Part shown: positions 42,840 to 51,220 of the stretch, piece by piece
Numbering within the stretch: position 1 is the stretch's first letter
How the letters are laid out: each line of letters starts with the position of its first letter
NCBI RefSeq assembly: GCF_900103835.1
Contig: NZ_FNID01000004.1
Coordinates: forward strand, 44,938 to 108,937
Direction of reading: 5' to 3'
Length of the DNA stretch: 64,000 nucleotides
Source of the DNA: Acetanaerobacterium elongatum
GTDB taxonomy: Bacteria > Bacillota > Clostridia > Oscillospirales > Ruminococcaceae
Program-made: the position numbers and the translations under genes
Notes under the pieces: generated by a model
The model's database searches: none
Seen by the model: the letters and a program-made list of their open reading frames with translations, nothing else
What the model was told of the DNA's origin: nothing

Positions 42840-44597
42840 TTAGCGGTCATACTTTTTTCGATATTCACGATCCTGCCGCTGGTTATACGGCTTATTGTAG
42901 GGCCTGCGATTACCGTCGCCTCTAGGCTTGGAATAGGATGATTGCTGGCCCATATCGCGCGGAGCCTCCACCGTAGTGGTCATGCGGCCGTTAATCTTGC
43001 AGCTTTGCATGGCGGTAAGCACCATATCTTTGTGCTCTGCAGGTACCTCCACAAGGGTGTACTTATCAAAGATGCGGATGCTGCCGATGATACGCCCAGG
43101 CAGGCCGGTTTCGCCCGCGATAGCGCCCACCACATGATTGGGAGCGATTCCTGCGGCGCTCCCCGCATTAATCATCAGTCGCACCATATTTTCGTTGCGG
43201 CGGTAGTTGGAAGACGGTCTGCTCTCCGCACGGTCGCTCTCGAAATTATAGGAGTTCGGTCGCAGTGCGGCTTCATCCAAGCCGTCGTCCTTCTGCATAC
43301 CGCGGCTGCCCATCAGCATACCGATTAACGCTGCCGAGATGTCGGCGAGGGTGCTTCCCTCTTCCAGCAGCTGGTCGATGATACCCATATAGCGGGAGTT
43401 GTCGTTTTCCTCCATCGCGCGGCGCAGCTCATCGGCAAACTTGTTAAGCCTGCTCTCCATAATCTCGCTCTGCGAGGGCAGTGCCTTAAACTCAATCTTG
43501 GCCTTGGTAAACCGCTGGATATCCTTCATCACGAATACCTGGCGCCTGCCGCACACGAGCGTAAAGGCGCGCCCGCCCTTGCCCGCTCTGCCGGTACGGC
43601 CGATGCGGTGCACATAGTATTCCTCATCCTGTGGGATATCGTAGTTAAATACCGCGTCGATGTCATCTACGTCGATACCGCGTGCCGCAACGTCGGTTGC
43701 CACCAGAATGTCGGTGCGCCGCGCCTTAAACTTATCCATAACCTGTGTTCTGGCGGCCTGCTTCATATCGCCGTGCAGCCCCTCGGCCTGATAGCCGCGG
43801 GTTTGCAGCTCGCCAACAAGGTCATCCACCATCTTCTTGGTGTTGCAGAACACCATCGAAAGCCTGGGGTTATACAGATCAATGATGCGGCAGAGCACGT
43901 CGGTTTTGCGGCCCACGGGTGCTTCGTAGTAAAACTGCTCGATGGTGGGTACCGTCAGCTGCGGGTGCGGAATACGGATGAGCTGCGGGTCGCGTTGATA
44001 GTTCTTGGTGATGGCGATAATCTCTGGCGGCATGGTAGCCGAAAAGAGGACAGTCTGCCGCTCGGCGGGCACCTCGGAAAGGATGGTCTCAATATCCTCT
44101 CGAAAGCCCATGTTCAGCATTTCGTCGGCTTCGTCGAGAATTACCATCGAAAGCGAATCAAGCTTTAAGGTTCTGCGGCGCATATGGTCCATTACACGCC
44201 CGGGGGTGCCAATAACAATCTGCGCACCCTGCTTGAGCTGAAATATCTGGCGCTCAATGGGCTGACCGCCGTAGATGGGCACAGCCTTGATGCCCTGCTT
44301 ATATTTTGCGAACTTGCGCATCTCGTCGCACGCCTGCACCGCTAGCTCACGCGTGGGGCAGAGCACCAGCACCTGCACCTGACGCGAAAGCTCGGGTTGT
44401 ATCTTCTCGATGGCGGGTATACCGAAAGCGGCAGTCTTGCCTGTACCGGTCTGCGACTGACCGATGATGTCCTTGCCTTCCATAATCATGGGTATGCTCT
44501 GCGTCTGGATGGAGGTGGCCTCTTCAAAGCCCATCTCCGCCACCGCGTTTTTAACCTCATCCGAGAGGTTCATCTGCGAAAACAATACTTTTTCCAT
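42840..44597 (-). CDS. DEAD-box RNA helicase with DbpA-type RNA-binding domain
   Basis: 585 aa. Helicase core (about 10-370): Q-motif, GTGKTAAFGIPA, PTRELAVQA, LDEADEMLNM, SAT motif III and YVHRIGRTGRAGKGG. C-terminal region has a DbpA-like RNA-binding (RRM) domain (MVRLMINAGSAAGIAPNHVV) and an Arg/Gln-rich tail (PYNKPYNQRQDREYRKK). CshA/DeaD type: ribosome assembly and mRNA turnover, often cold induced. ATG 44597 is given; an ATG at 44621 is also possible and neither has an ideal ribosome site. The 44598-44880 region upstream is AT-rich and may hold a long leader; nothing definite is seen there. Confidence 0.9.
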   Translation of the reverse strand: MEKVLFSQMNLSDEVKNAVAEMGFEEATSIQTQSIPMIMEGKDIIGQSQTGTGKTAAFGIPAIEKIQPELSRQVQVLVLCPTRELAVQACDEMRKFAKYKQGIKAVPIYGGQPIERQIFQLKQGAQIVIGTPGRVMDHMRRRTLKLDSLSMVILDEADEMLNMGFREDIETILSEVPAERQTVLFSATMPPEIIAITKNYQRDPQLIRIPHPQLTVPTIEQFYYEAPVGRKTDVLCRIIDLYNPRLSMVFCNTKKMVDDLVGELQTRGYQAEGLHGDMKQAARTQVMDKFKARRTDILVATDVAARGIDVDDIDAVFNYDIPQDEEYYVHRIGRTGRAGKGGRAFTLVCGRRQVFVMKDIQRFTKAKIEFKALPSQSEIMESRLNKFADELRRAMEENDNSRYMGIIDQLLEEGSTLADISAALIGMLMGSRGMQKDDGLDEAALRPNSYNFESDRAESRPSSNYRRNENMVRLMINAGSAAGIAPNHVVGAIAGETGLPGRIIGSIRIFDKYTLVEVPAEHKDMVLTAMQSCKINGRMTTTVEAPRDMGQQSSYSKPRGDGNRRPYNKPYNQRQDREYRKKYDR

Positions 44598-44881
44598 GTG
44601 TGTTTGTATCAAACCTTTCATTACTGGCGGGTGCGATTATTTTGCGCACCAAAACATAGCCTTACTATAGCCGCAAAGCCCTCTTCCCATACACCGTAAT
44701 AAAAAGCCTTAAACGAACGTTGGCCAAACCTTAGCCTAAAACCGTTGCACACGCTGCTATCTGGCGGAAAGCTCTGCTGCATATACTTATTTCAATCTGA
44801 CAAATAGTTCCTCAAATTGAAGTGAGTAGTTTTATACTATCATTGTTTACTTTCTGCCCCTATGATATTCGAAATATAAAT

Positions 44882-44910
44882 AAAGGGAGATGATATCTTC
44901 ATCTCCCTTT
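44882..44910 (-). terminator. Terminator of the chemoreceptor gene
   Basis: Perfect 12-bp stem AAAGGGAGATGA/TCATCTCCCTTT (44882-44893 with 44899-44910) followed on the minus strand by ATTTATATTT, about 90 nt past the stop codon. Confidence 0.65.
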
Positions 44911-44998
44911 GAGTAACATATGATGCGACACGAAGCGTATAAAGAATCAATGACAGTTTATTCTACCATATACGATTCGCCAATGTCAACAATCTTTT

Positions 44999-46336
44999 TT
45001 AGTATTTTTCGTCGTATTCGCTGTAACTGCCGGCCGAAGCGGGCTGGTATACCCCACTCTTTTTACCGGATAACGCCCCCGCTTTATTCAGCTTAAACGC
45101 CTTTACATACTCACGCAGCATCTCGGCCTGGCTGGAAAGCTCCTCGCTGGCCGCGGCGCTCTGCTGGGCGGTTGCGGAGTTGTTCTGCACCACTGCCGAA
45201 ACCTGCTCCAGCCCGTGCGAAATCTCGATAATGGCGTTAGCCTGTTCGTTGGTGGCATTGTTGATTTTTTCAATACGCGCGGTTACACGGCCGATATCGG
45301 TAAGCATCTGCGAGATGCTCTCGGCAGTAGAGTTTGCAATAGTATTGCCCTCTTCCACCGTTGTGATCGATTTCTCAATCAGCTCGGTGGTATCGTGAGC
45401 CGCCTCGGCGCTCTTGTTGGCAAGGTTGCGAACCTCGTCTGCCACCACCGCAAACCCCTTGCCTGCGGCGCCCGCTCTTGCGGCCTCCACAGCGGCATTA
45501 AGGGCTAGGATATTGGTTTGGAACGAGATATCCTCGATTACCTTTATAATCTTCTTGATATTCTGCGAAGATTCGTAAATCTCGTTCATCGACTGCAGCA
45601 TGCTCTGCATCCGGCTGGAGCTGAGCTCAGCGGATGCATTTATCTCCTGCGCAACGGCATTTACACGGTTTGTATTCTTGGTGTTTTCCTGCGTTTTGGT
45701 TGAGAGGTCGTTTACCGATTCGCTGATCTGGCGAACCGAGCTGGCCTGCAGCTCGGCGCCCTGCGAAAGCAGCGTGGCACCGCCGGAAACCTGTGAAGCG
45801 CCGCTTGCAACCTGCTCGGCGCTCTCGTTAATACGCAGCAGCGTCTGTGAAATCTTATCAAGCGACCGGTTGAGTGAGGTTTTTATCTGCGCAAAGTTGC
45901 CGGTGAAATCTGATTCGATGCGAACACGCATATCCCCTTGGGAAAGCTTGTCGAGTACCTCGGCGATCTCGGCAACATATTCATTCATGTTCCGGTCGGT
46001 AACAACCAGTGCCTGTTCCAGTACCTCAATTTCATTGCCATGGCCCTGCCTTACATCGGAAGCGTCAAGGCCGGTGATATCAGAAAGACTTTCCGCAATC
46101 TTCGTTACCGGTGCAGAAATCTTTTTTGCAAACAGCTTGCTGATAAAGAAGGTGAGCAGCACAAATACCACTACCGCGGCCACCGACAGAAAAATGGCCA
46201 TTCTAAAGCCCTGCATGGCATCCTTGCTGGTGGCCGTGAGATAGTTTGTAAGTATGACAACGCCTCCGAAAATAATCGCCACAGCAGCCACAAACAGAGT
46301 GATGAGCCCGACAATCCTGCTCTTAATGTCTTTCAT
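44999..46336 (-). CDS. Methyl-accepting chemotaxis protein without a large sensor domain
   Basis: 445 aa. Two adjacent membrane helices ([20 protein letters not shown] and [18 protein letters not shown]) are separated by only about 20 residues, so there is no outside ligand domain. Then HAMP-like helices ([19 protein letters not shown]) and a full signalling domain with the tip [15 protein letters not shown] and glutamine/glutamate-rich methylation helices. ATG 46336 chosen (AGAAAGGAATG upstream); a TTG at 46411 would add 25 unlike residues. It probably senses membrane or cytosolic state, since no sensing domain is seen. No cheA/cheW genes are near. Confidence 0.92.
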   Translation of the reverse strand: MKDIKSRIVGLITLFVAAVAIIFGGVVILTNYLTATSKDAMQGFRMAIFLSVAAVVVFVLLTFFISKLFAKKISAPVTKIAESLSDITGLDASDVRQGHGNEIEVLEQALVVTDRNMNEYVAEIAEVLDKLSQGDMRVRIESDFTGNFAQIKTSLNRSLDKISQTLLRINESAEQVASGASQVSGGATLLSQGAELQASSVRQISESVNDLSTKTQENTKNTNRVNAVAQEINASAELSSSRMQSMLQSMNEIYESSQNIKKIIKVIEDISFQTNILALNAAVEAARAGAAGKGFAVVADEVRNLANKSAEAAHDTTELIEKSITTVEEGNTIANSTAESISQMLTDIGRVTARIEKINNATNEQANAIIEISHGLEQVSAVVQNNSATAQQSAAASEELSSQAEMLREYVKAFKLNKAGALSGKKSGVYQPASAGSYSEYDEKY

Positions 46337-46405
46337 AACAATAACATTCCTTTCTGGGAATTGCACGGTTTCGGTAAAGCCGAAATTTCGGCCGTTAACT
46401 GAAAA

Positions 46406-46442
46406 GCACAAAACCCATGTGTGAAAGATTCATCTTTCACAC
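46406..46442 (-). promoter_or_regulatory. Leader hairpin motif of the chemoreceptor gene
   Basis: Minus-strand hairpin GTGTGAAAG-ATGAAT-CTTTCACAC (arms 46442-46434 and 46427-46419), two bases, then GGGTTTTGTGC (46416-46406). It parallels the element at 25437-25475. A palindrome GCCGAAATTTCGGC follows at 46379-46392. Confidence 0.45.
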
Positions 46443-46517
46443 TGTTGTCCTTCCTTTTAACTATTGAGGAAATCATGGTGGCAGTGATGGAACATTAATC
46501 CTTATAGTAGTATTTGT

Positions 46518-46546
46518 ATTATAAGATATTCTGGCGAAAAATTCAA
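46518..46546 (-). promoter_or_regulatory. Promoter of the chemoreceptor gene
   Basis: Minus strand TTGAAT (46546-46541), 17-nt spacer, TATAAT (46523-46518); leader about 175 nt. Confidence 0.7.
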
Positions 46547-46608
46547 TAAACAAGATAAAAATCTAGCATTATTCCAAGGAAATTCTGCGTATTTTGCATA
46601 ATTTTATG

Positions 46609-46638
46609 TTGACAGCATAATGTCAGCATTGCTATACT
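46609..46638 (+). promoter_or_regulatory. Promoter and operator of the WYL regulator gene
   Basis: TTGACA (46609-46614), 18-nt spacer, TATACT (46633-46638). A dyad TGACA-GCATAA-TGTCA (46610-46625) overlaps the -35 element and spacer, the position expected for repression, and recurs at 47603-47618 in front of the next genes. Confidence 0.65.
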
Positions 46639-46672
46639 GTGTTTATTCTAAACGGAAGGAACCGTTTCGGTA

Positions 46673-47593
46673 ATGAAAATAGACCGTTTACTTGGTATTT
46701 TGAGTATTCTTTCTAAAAAACCGAAGGTAAAGGCAAAAGACCTGGCCGAGCGCTTTGAGGTTTCCATACGCACCATCTACCGTGATGTGGAGGTTATCTG
46801 CCAGGCGGGTATTCCGCTTGTTACATCCCCGGGGGGCGACGGCGGCATCAGTATTGCCGAGGGGTTCACCCTTGGTAAGGACGTGCTTACCCGTAACGAC
46901 CTTGAGAGTATAATATTGGGGCTGAAAAGCCTGGAAAGCGTTACACAGGGCACCCAGATTCGCTCGCTGCTCACGCGGCTGGCCCCCGAGCCTGAAAGCA
47001 GCATTATACCTGCAGGCAGTGACGTGGTGATAGACCTTGCCTCGTTCTATCGCTCCAGCCTTGCGCCCAAGATCAGCCTGCTGCGCGAGGCTATAGCTGT
47101 GAAGCAGACGGTGCGGTTCGATTATTACGCTAAGAACGGGCATACCCTGCGCGAGATAGAGCCATACCTGATTGCCTTCAAATGGTCGGCATGGTATGTG
47201 TTTGGCTTCTGCAGGCTCAGGCAGGATTTCAGGCTGTTTAAGCTTAACCGTATTACCGAGCTTACCCTTACCGGAGAAGGCTTTGAACCGAGAAGCCTTA
47301 CCGCAGAGCAGGCAGATTTGGATGCTTTCTATCAGGACCCTGAGAAGCGTCATTATGCCACGCTGCTGTTGAGCAGAGATCTTGAGTACATTATGATTGA
47401 TGAGTATGGCATAAACTCTTACAAGCCCGTGGATGAGCAGAGCATTGTAGCACAGTGGGATTATATCAACGAACGTGAAATGGTAAAAACCGTGTTGCGG
47501 TTGGGCTCCGGTGCCAAGGTGCTAGCCCCGAAGAGCTTGGCGGATGCCGTAAAGGATGAAGCGCTGAAGATTTTACAAAATTATTCGGAATAA
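46673..47593 (+). CDS. YafY-type transcriptional regulator with HTH and WYL domains
   Basis: 306 aa. N-terminal DeoR/HTH_11-type winged helix (KAKDLAERFEVSIRTIYRDV), a linker, and a WYL domain (about 140-230: VRFDYYAKNGHTLREIEPYL, then FKWSAWYVFGFCRLRQDFRL), plus a WCX-like end. WYL domains bind nucleic acids or nucleotides; relatives control DNA-damage or defence genes. The operator dyad at its own promoter suggests autoregulation. The AlkZ-related gene follows by 82 nt with a second copy of the dyad in the gap. Confidence 0.9.
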   Translation: MKIDRLLGILSILSKKPKVKAKDLAERFEVSIRTIYRDVEVICQAGIPLVTSPGGDGGISIAEGFTLGKDVLTRNDLESIILGLKSLESVTQGTQIRSLLTRLAPEPESSIIPAGSDVVIDLASFYRSSLAPKISLLREAIAVKQTVRFDYYAKNGHTLREIEPYLIAFKWSAWYVFGFCRLRQDFRLFKLNRITELTLTGEGFEPRSLTAEQADLDAFYQDPEKRHYATLLLSRDLEYIMIDEYGINSYKPVDEQSIVAQWDYINEREMVKTVLRLGSGAKVLAPKSLADAVKDEALKILQNYSE

Positions 47594-47602
47594 GAATAAT
47601 AC

Positions 47603-47618
47603 TGACATACAGATGTCA
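47603..47618 (+). promoter_or_regulatory. Second copy of the TGACA-N6-TGTCA dyad
   Basis: TGACA-TACAGA-TGTCA, followed by GCA as in the first copy. It lies between the WYL regulator gene and the AlkZ-related gene, so the downstream pair may be separately controlled. No convincing promoter was found here. Confidence 0.55.
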
Positions 47619-47675
47619 GCAACAGGTTGTTAAGATAAAGCCAGTGGAACAGTTTCCAGAAAGGACGGATACAAA

Positions 47676-48362
47676 GTGCTGAATACCTATCATGACTTTG
47701 TCGCGCGGGTAAACGAGCTGGGTTATTACCCCTTTTACGGGCGATTCCTTGCGGGGGTTCCGACAGTAGAGGCCGAAACCGCGCCCGAGCAATGGCATAC
47801 CGGCGATGAACAAACCGACCCGTGGCAGTGGAAGGACCGCGCTGCGAAGGAACGAAAGCTTGCCTTTGGCTGCATTCTGGGCGGGTACAAGGGCTTTGTG
47901 TCTAAGGGAATGTATCCCCTGTTCTATGCGGCCAACCGCCCAGCCGAAACGGTGGAGGAACGATATTTGAACGGCGAGGTATCACAAGCTGTCTATTCTC
48001 TGTACCGGCTGTTTGAGAACGGAGCCGAATTAAGCACCTCAGAGCTGCGCAGGGCGGCAGGTACCTCTAAGAACAACGGTGTCTCCCGAACCGACGCTGC
48101 GATGAAGCAGCTGCAAAAGGAATACCTTATTACCGTGTGTGGCAATCGGCGCAGGGTTAGTGCCGACGGGCAGGAGTTTGGCTGGCCCGCAAACACCTAC
48201 TGCCTGGTGGAGGACTGGGCCCCGGAAGGCTGGCTGGACGGTGCCGATGCACTTACTGCCGAAGAAGCCCGCAACCGGATACTGAAGGAAAGCACGGTAT
48301 TCGGCAAAGAAGTGGACAGCACAGCGCTTTCCCGACTGTTGTTTGGCAGGCGAAAAAGCTGA
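47676..48362 (+). CDS. AlkZ-related winged-helix protein
   Basis: 228 aa. Resembles the AlkZ/YcaQ-related group of winged-helix proteins: EQWHTGDEQTDPWQWKDRAA, then KLAFGCILGGYKGFVSKGMY and, in the second half, ELSTSELRRAAGTSKNNGVS followed by WPANTYCLVEDWAPEGW. Full-length AlkZ enzymes open DNA crosslinks at alkylated purines, using QxQ/QxD motifs not found here, so this is likely a non-catalytic or divergent relative. The family label is from memory. GTG start with AAAGGACGG upstream. In the middle of a three-gene unit. Confidence 0.55.
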   Translation: MLNTYHDFVARVNELGYYPFYGRFLAGVPTVEAETAPEQWHTGDEQTDPWQWKDRAAKERKLAFGCILGGYKGFVSKGMYPLFYAANRPAETVEERYLNGEVSQAVYSLYRLFENGAELSTSELRRAAGTSKNNGVSRTDAAMKQLQKEYLITVCGNRRRVSADGQEFGWPANTYCLVEDWAPEGWLDGADALTAEEARNRILKESTVFGKEVDSTALSRLLFGRRKS

Positions 48363-48404
48363 ACACCAAGACCGATTTAAGCGACATCAAGAAAGGAAAA
48401 AGCA

Positions 48405-49055
48405 ATGAAGATTGAGATTTCAGAAAAGAAACCCGAGCACTACAAGGAATACTGGCCGATGCAGTACGACATCTTTTCGCATTTTGAGTATACCTGTGGG
48501 GTACCATCGGTGATGTTTTTGATTACTACCTTGAAGGAAAACGGCAATGCAAACGCCTGTCTGCACGCATGGAGCACCTTTTCGGGGGATAAGGGCGGCT
48601 TTTTCGCCATCCTGCCGGGGCTGATGCAGCACACCCACACCTATCACAATATCCTGCGGGAGAAGGAGTTCTGCATAAACTTCTTACGCCCCGAGTATTA
48701 CGATGCCTGCCAGAAGACGATTGCCGAAAACAAGGAGGAGATTGACGAGCTGGCCATTGCGGGCTTTACCGCCGAGCCCTCCAGGCTTATTAAAGCGCCG
48801 CGAATCAAGGAGGCATTCTTAAGCTACGAATGCACTTTTGAATCGGCCTGTGATCTTTCAGGCGCAGGCATCAACGCCATGGTCATCGGGCGCGTTCGCC
48901 ATGCCGCGGTAGAGGAGACTAACTATATCATAGAAAACATCTGCAGCGAAGGCTCGTTTATGTTCAACATTCATTCCCCCAAAAATCCGGTTTCCGGTGA
49001 GGGAGAACAATCGGCGGTGGCAAAACTAACACTAGTAAAACCCCTAAACGAATAG
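48405..49055 (+). CDS. Flavin reductase family protein
   Basis: 216 aa, cytosolic FMN-binding split-barrel. Characteristic order: CGVPSVMFLITTLKENGNAN, then LPGLMQHTHTYHNILREKEF with the FMN phosphate region, and VIGRVRHAAV. Such proteins use FMN as cofactor and often supply reduced flavin or handle NAD(P)H-linked reductions; the partner is not evident. RBS AGAAAGGAAAAAG. Last gene of the WYL unit, followed by a strong terminator. Confidence 0.82.
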   Translation: MKIEISEKKPEHYKEYWPMQYDIFSHFEYTCGVPSVMFLITTLKENGNANACLHAWSTFSGDKGGFFAILPGLMQHTHTYHNILREKEFCINFLRPEYYDACQKTIAENKEEIDELAIAGFTAEPSRLIKAPRIKEAFLSYECTFESACDLSGAGINAMVIGRVRHAAVEETNYIIENICSEGSFMFNIHSPKNPVSGEGEQSAVAKLTLVKPLNE

Positions 49056-49093
49056 TGCATTTTGTTTTAAGCAAGTTCCCAGCAGTAATAATC

Positions 49094-49135
49094 AGGCGTA
49101 TACATTCATGCATGTGAATGTATACGCCTTTTTGA
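49094..49135 (+). terminator. Terminator of the WYL-regulator unit
   Basis: Perfect 15-bp stem AGGCGTATACATTCA/TGAATGTATACGCCT (49094-49108 with 49115-49129) followed by TTTTTG. Confidence 0.9.
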
Positions 49136-49142
49136 ACCTGTT

Positions 49143-50912
49143 TTACTTCTGTGATTTATCCTCCAACTGTGCCGCGCGCTGAGCGGAGGGGGAAACAAAT
49201 GCTGTTTTGTACGGGTCGTAGATAACAAACCCGGGCTTTGCGCCCTGCGGCTTTTTGATGTTGCGTATCTCGGTATAATCCACCGGCACCTGAGCCGATT
49301 CCCTTGCCTTGCTGTGGTAGGCGGCAAGCATCGCGGCCTCCTCCAGTGCCTGATTGCTGGGCGACCTGCCTTCGGTTACCAGCACGGTATGGGAACCGTG
49401 GATATTGTGGGTATGAAACCAGATATCGTTTTTCTTGGAGTCTTTGAGGGTAAGGCGGTCGTTGGAAAGGTTATTACGCCCCACCAGAATTAAAAAGCCG
49501 TCGGTAGAGCGGTAACGGTGCGGCCCTGCGGGCTTCTGCCGCTGTGCCTTGCCGCCGGTACGTCGTTTGAGGTAGCCCTGTTGCGCAAGCTCCTCCCGAA
49601 TCTCGGCAAGCTCGCTCTCGCCCGATGTTCGGGAAAGCTCGTCGAGCACCGATTCCAGATACCGCAGTTCCTCTTCTCCGCTCTGAATCAGCTCGGTGAG
49701 CTTCTTTTCGGCATTCACGGCCTTGCGGTACTCCTGAAAATAGCGCTGCGCGTTCTGCTGCGGGGTAAGGGCCGGATTAAGCGCAATCTCCCACACCGGC
49801 TGCGACGGCTCGTAGTAGTTTTCCAGCTTCGCCAGGTGGTCGCCCTTCTGCAGGCGGTAGATGTTGGCGCTAAGCAGCTCTCCCTTGATGCGAAGCTCCT
49901 CACGCTTTGCACAGGTTTGCAGTTCCTCCTGCTGCAAGGCGAGCTTTCTGGCGGTACGCTCGCAGGCGTTGCCCAGCAGCTTCAGCAGGTCGTGTGAACG
50001 CTGTTTCATGCGCTCAATACGCCCGCGTTCGCTGTAAAAGGCATCCAACAGTTCAGAGAAGCTATCATATTGAACCGTCTTTAAAAATCCGTTGTATTGA
50101 TCGATATCTATAAAGGAGAAATCCTTCGGCTTGCCCTCTTCATCCAGTACCGTGGTGGGGGTTGGCTGCCCGCCTCGCAGGATATCGCCGACACGCTGAA
50201 GACAGCTTTCCAGCTTCTTAAGCTGCATGGCCGTAAGGTTGTGCGTCTGCGTTTCAACACCGCCGGTGGCATAGTGTGCCATCTCGCGTGCAAGCAGCGG
50301 TGAAACACCCTCCAGCACCGAAACCAGCACCTTGGAAAGCTCGCCGCTCTTTGCATATCGGATTCCCTCGATAATCTGCCGGGGGGTATGCTCAACCAGG
50401 CTATACCGATTGCTTGAAGGCGGAAGCGCGTATTCCATACCCGGAAGTACCTGACGCACACTGGAGGTTTCGATGTCTACGCGCTTAATAGCGTCGAGTA
50501 TCCGCCCATTTGAGCCGATGAGGATGATATTGGAGTGGCGACCCATAATTTCAATACAAAGGGTAACCGTTACGGTATCACCCAGCTCGTTGACCGTTTC
50601 AAAATCAAGGAACAAAACGCGGTCGAGCCCCTGCTGCCGCACGGCAATCAGCTTGCCGTTGCCGAGATTTTTGCGAAGCAGTACGCAGAACATGGGGGGC
50701 GACAGCGGGTTTTCAACGCTGACAGTTGTAAAATGAATCCGTGCGTTTGCCGCACAGGCCGACAGCAACAGCTTGGCGCTTCCGGTTCTGTGGCGCAGCA
50801 CGATAATAACCTCGTCTTTGGAGGGCTTGTGTATCTTTTCGATGCGCGCACCAAGCGCGACGCTTTCAATCTCGCGCTTGATGAGGGAAAGGGTTGCTCC
50901 GTCAAGTGCCAT
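49143..50912 (-). CDS. rqcH: Ribosome quality-control protein RqcH (NFACT family)
   Basis: 589 aa. NFACT-N (GATLSLIKREIESVAL, FCVLLRKNLGNGKLIAVRQQ, IMGRHSNIILI), a long coiled coil (about 280-440, with HhH elements), and NFACT-R (FLILVGRNNLSNDRLTLKDS, KKNDIWFHTHNIHGSH). It binds obstructed 50S subunits and adds C-terminal alanine tails to stalled chains; earlier called fibronectin-binding protein A. Complete, with MALDGATL as usual N-terminus. Confidence 0.94.
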   Translation of the reverse strand: MALDGATLSLIKREIESVALGARIEKIHKPSKDEVIIVLRHRTGSAKLLLSACAANARIHFTTVSVENPLSPPMFCVLLRKNLGNGKLIAVRQQGLDRVLFLDFETVNELGDTVTVTLCIEIMGRHSNIILIGSNGRILDAIKRVDIETSSVRQVLPGMEYALPPSSNRYSLVEHTPRQIIEGIRYAKSGELSKVLVSVLEGVSPLLAREMAHYATGGVETQTHNLTAMQLKKLESCLQRVGDILRGGQPTPTTVLDEEGKPKDFSFIDIDQYNGFLKTVQYDSFSELLDAFYSERGRIERMKQRSHDLLKLLGNACERTARKLALQQEELQTCAKREELRIKGELLSANIYRLQKGDHLAKLENYYEPSQPVWEIALNPALTPQQNAQRYFQEYRKAVNAEKKLTELIQSGEEELRYLESVLDELSRTSGESELAEIREELAQQGYLKRRTGGKAQRQKPAGPHRYRSTDGFLILVGRNNLSNDRLTLKDSKKNDIWFHTHNIHGSHTVLVTEGRSPSNQALEEAAMLAAYHSKARESAQVPVDYTEIRNIKKPQGAKPGFVIYDPYKTAFVSPSAQRAAQLEDKSQK

Positions 50913-51019
50913 AATTCAGTCGATGCCTCCCTAATGCCATCCTAACAGTACTCGTTAAGGGGCAGTTAAAAAAATACGGGCGTCCAGCCCGTGTATCATA
51001 TTCAAAATGGCCGGTATAT

Positions 51020-51214
51020 TGTAGGGGCGCGCATTGCGCGTCAGCAGTCTTACTGGCCGCTAAGGGAATACTGCGGGAGACCATAGGTCTTACCTACAAT
51101 ATTCCCTCCCGCGCTCGGAAATAATCTGCCCAGCCGTTGCAGGGGTGAACTGTTATTTTCCGCAGTACTAACGCAACCGGGATTACCGCGGAAAGGCCAA
51201 TGGCCGCCCCTACA
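51020..51214. repeat. MITE-like element with TGTAGGGGCG terminal repeats
   Basis: A 195-bp non-coding segment between rqcH and the nif3-like gene. It is bounded by perfect inverted repeats TGTAGGGGCG (51020-51029) and CGCCCCTACA (51205-51214). Each end adjoins a short palindrome (CGCGCATTGCGCG, GGCCAATGGCC). Inside are AGGGAATA/TATTCCCT and AGACCATAGGTCT dyads, so the RNA or DNA strand could fold extensively. No ORF spans it. Elements with GGGGCG ends are common in gut Clostridia (from memory); no second copy was found in the window. Confidence 0.65.
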
Positions 51215-51220
51215 TTCTTT

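Noticed and set aside
46337..46517. Cyclic-di-GMP riboswitch in the chemoreceptor leader
   Set aside because: The GEMM core sequence is not present; only the local hairpin motif is seen.
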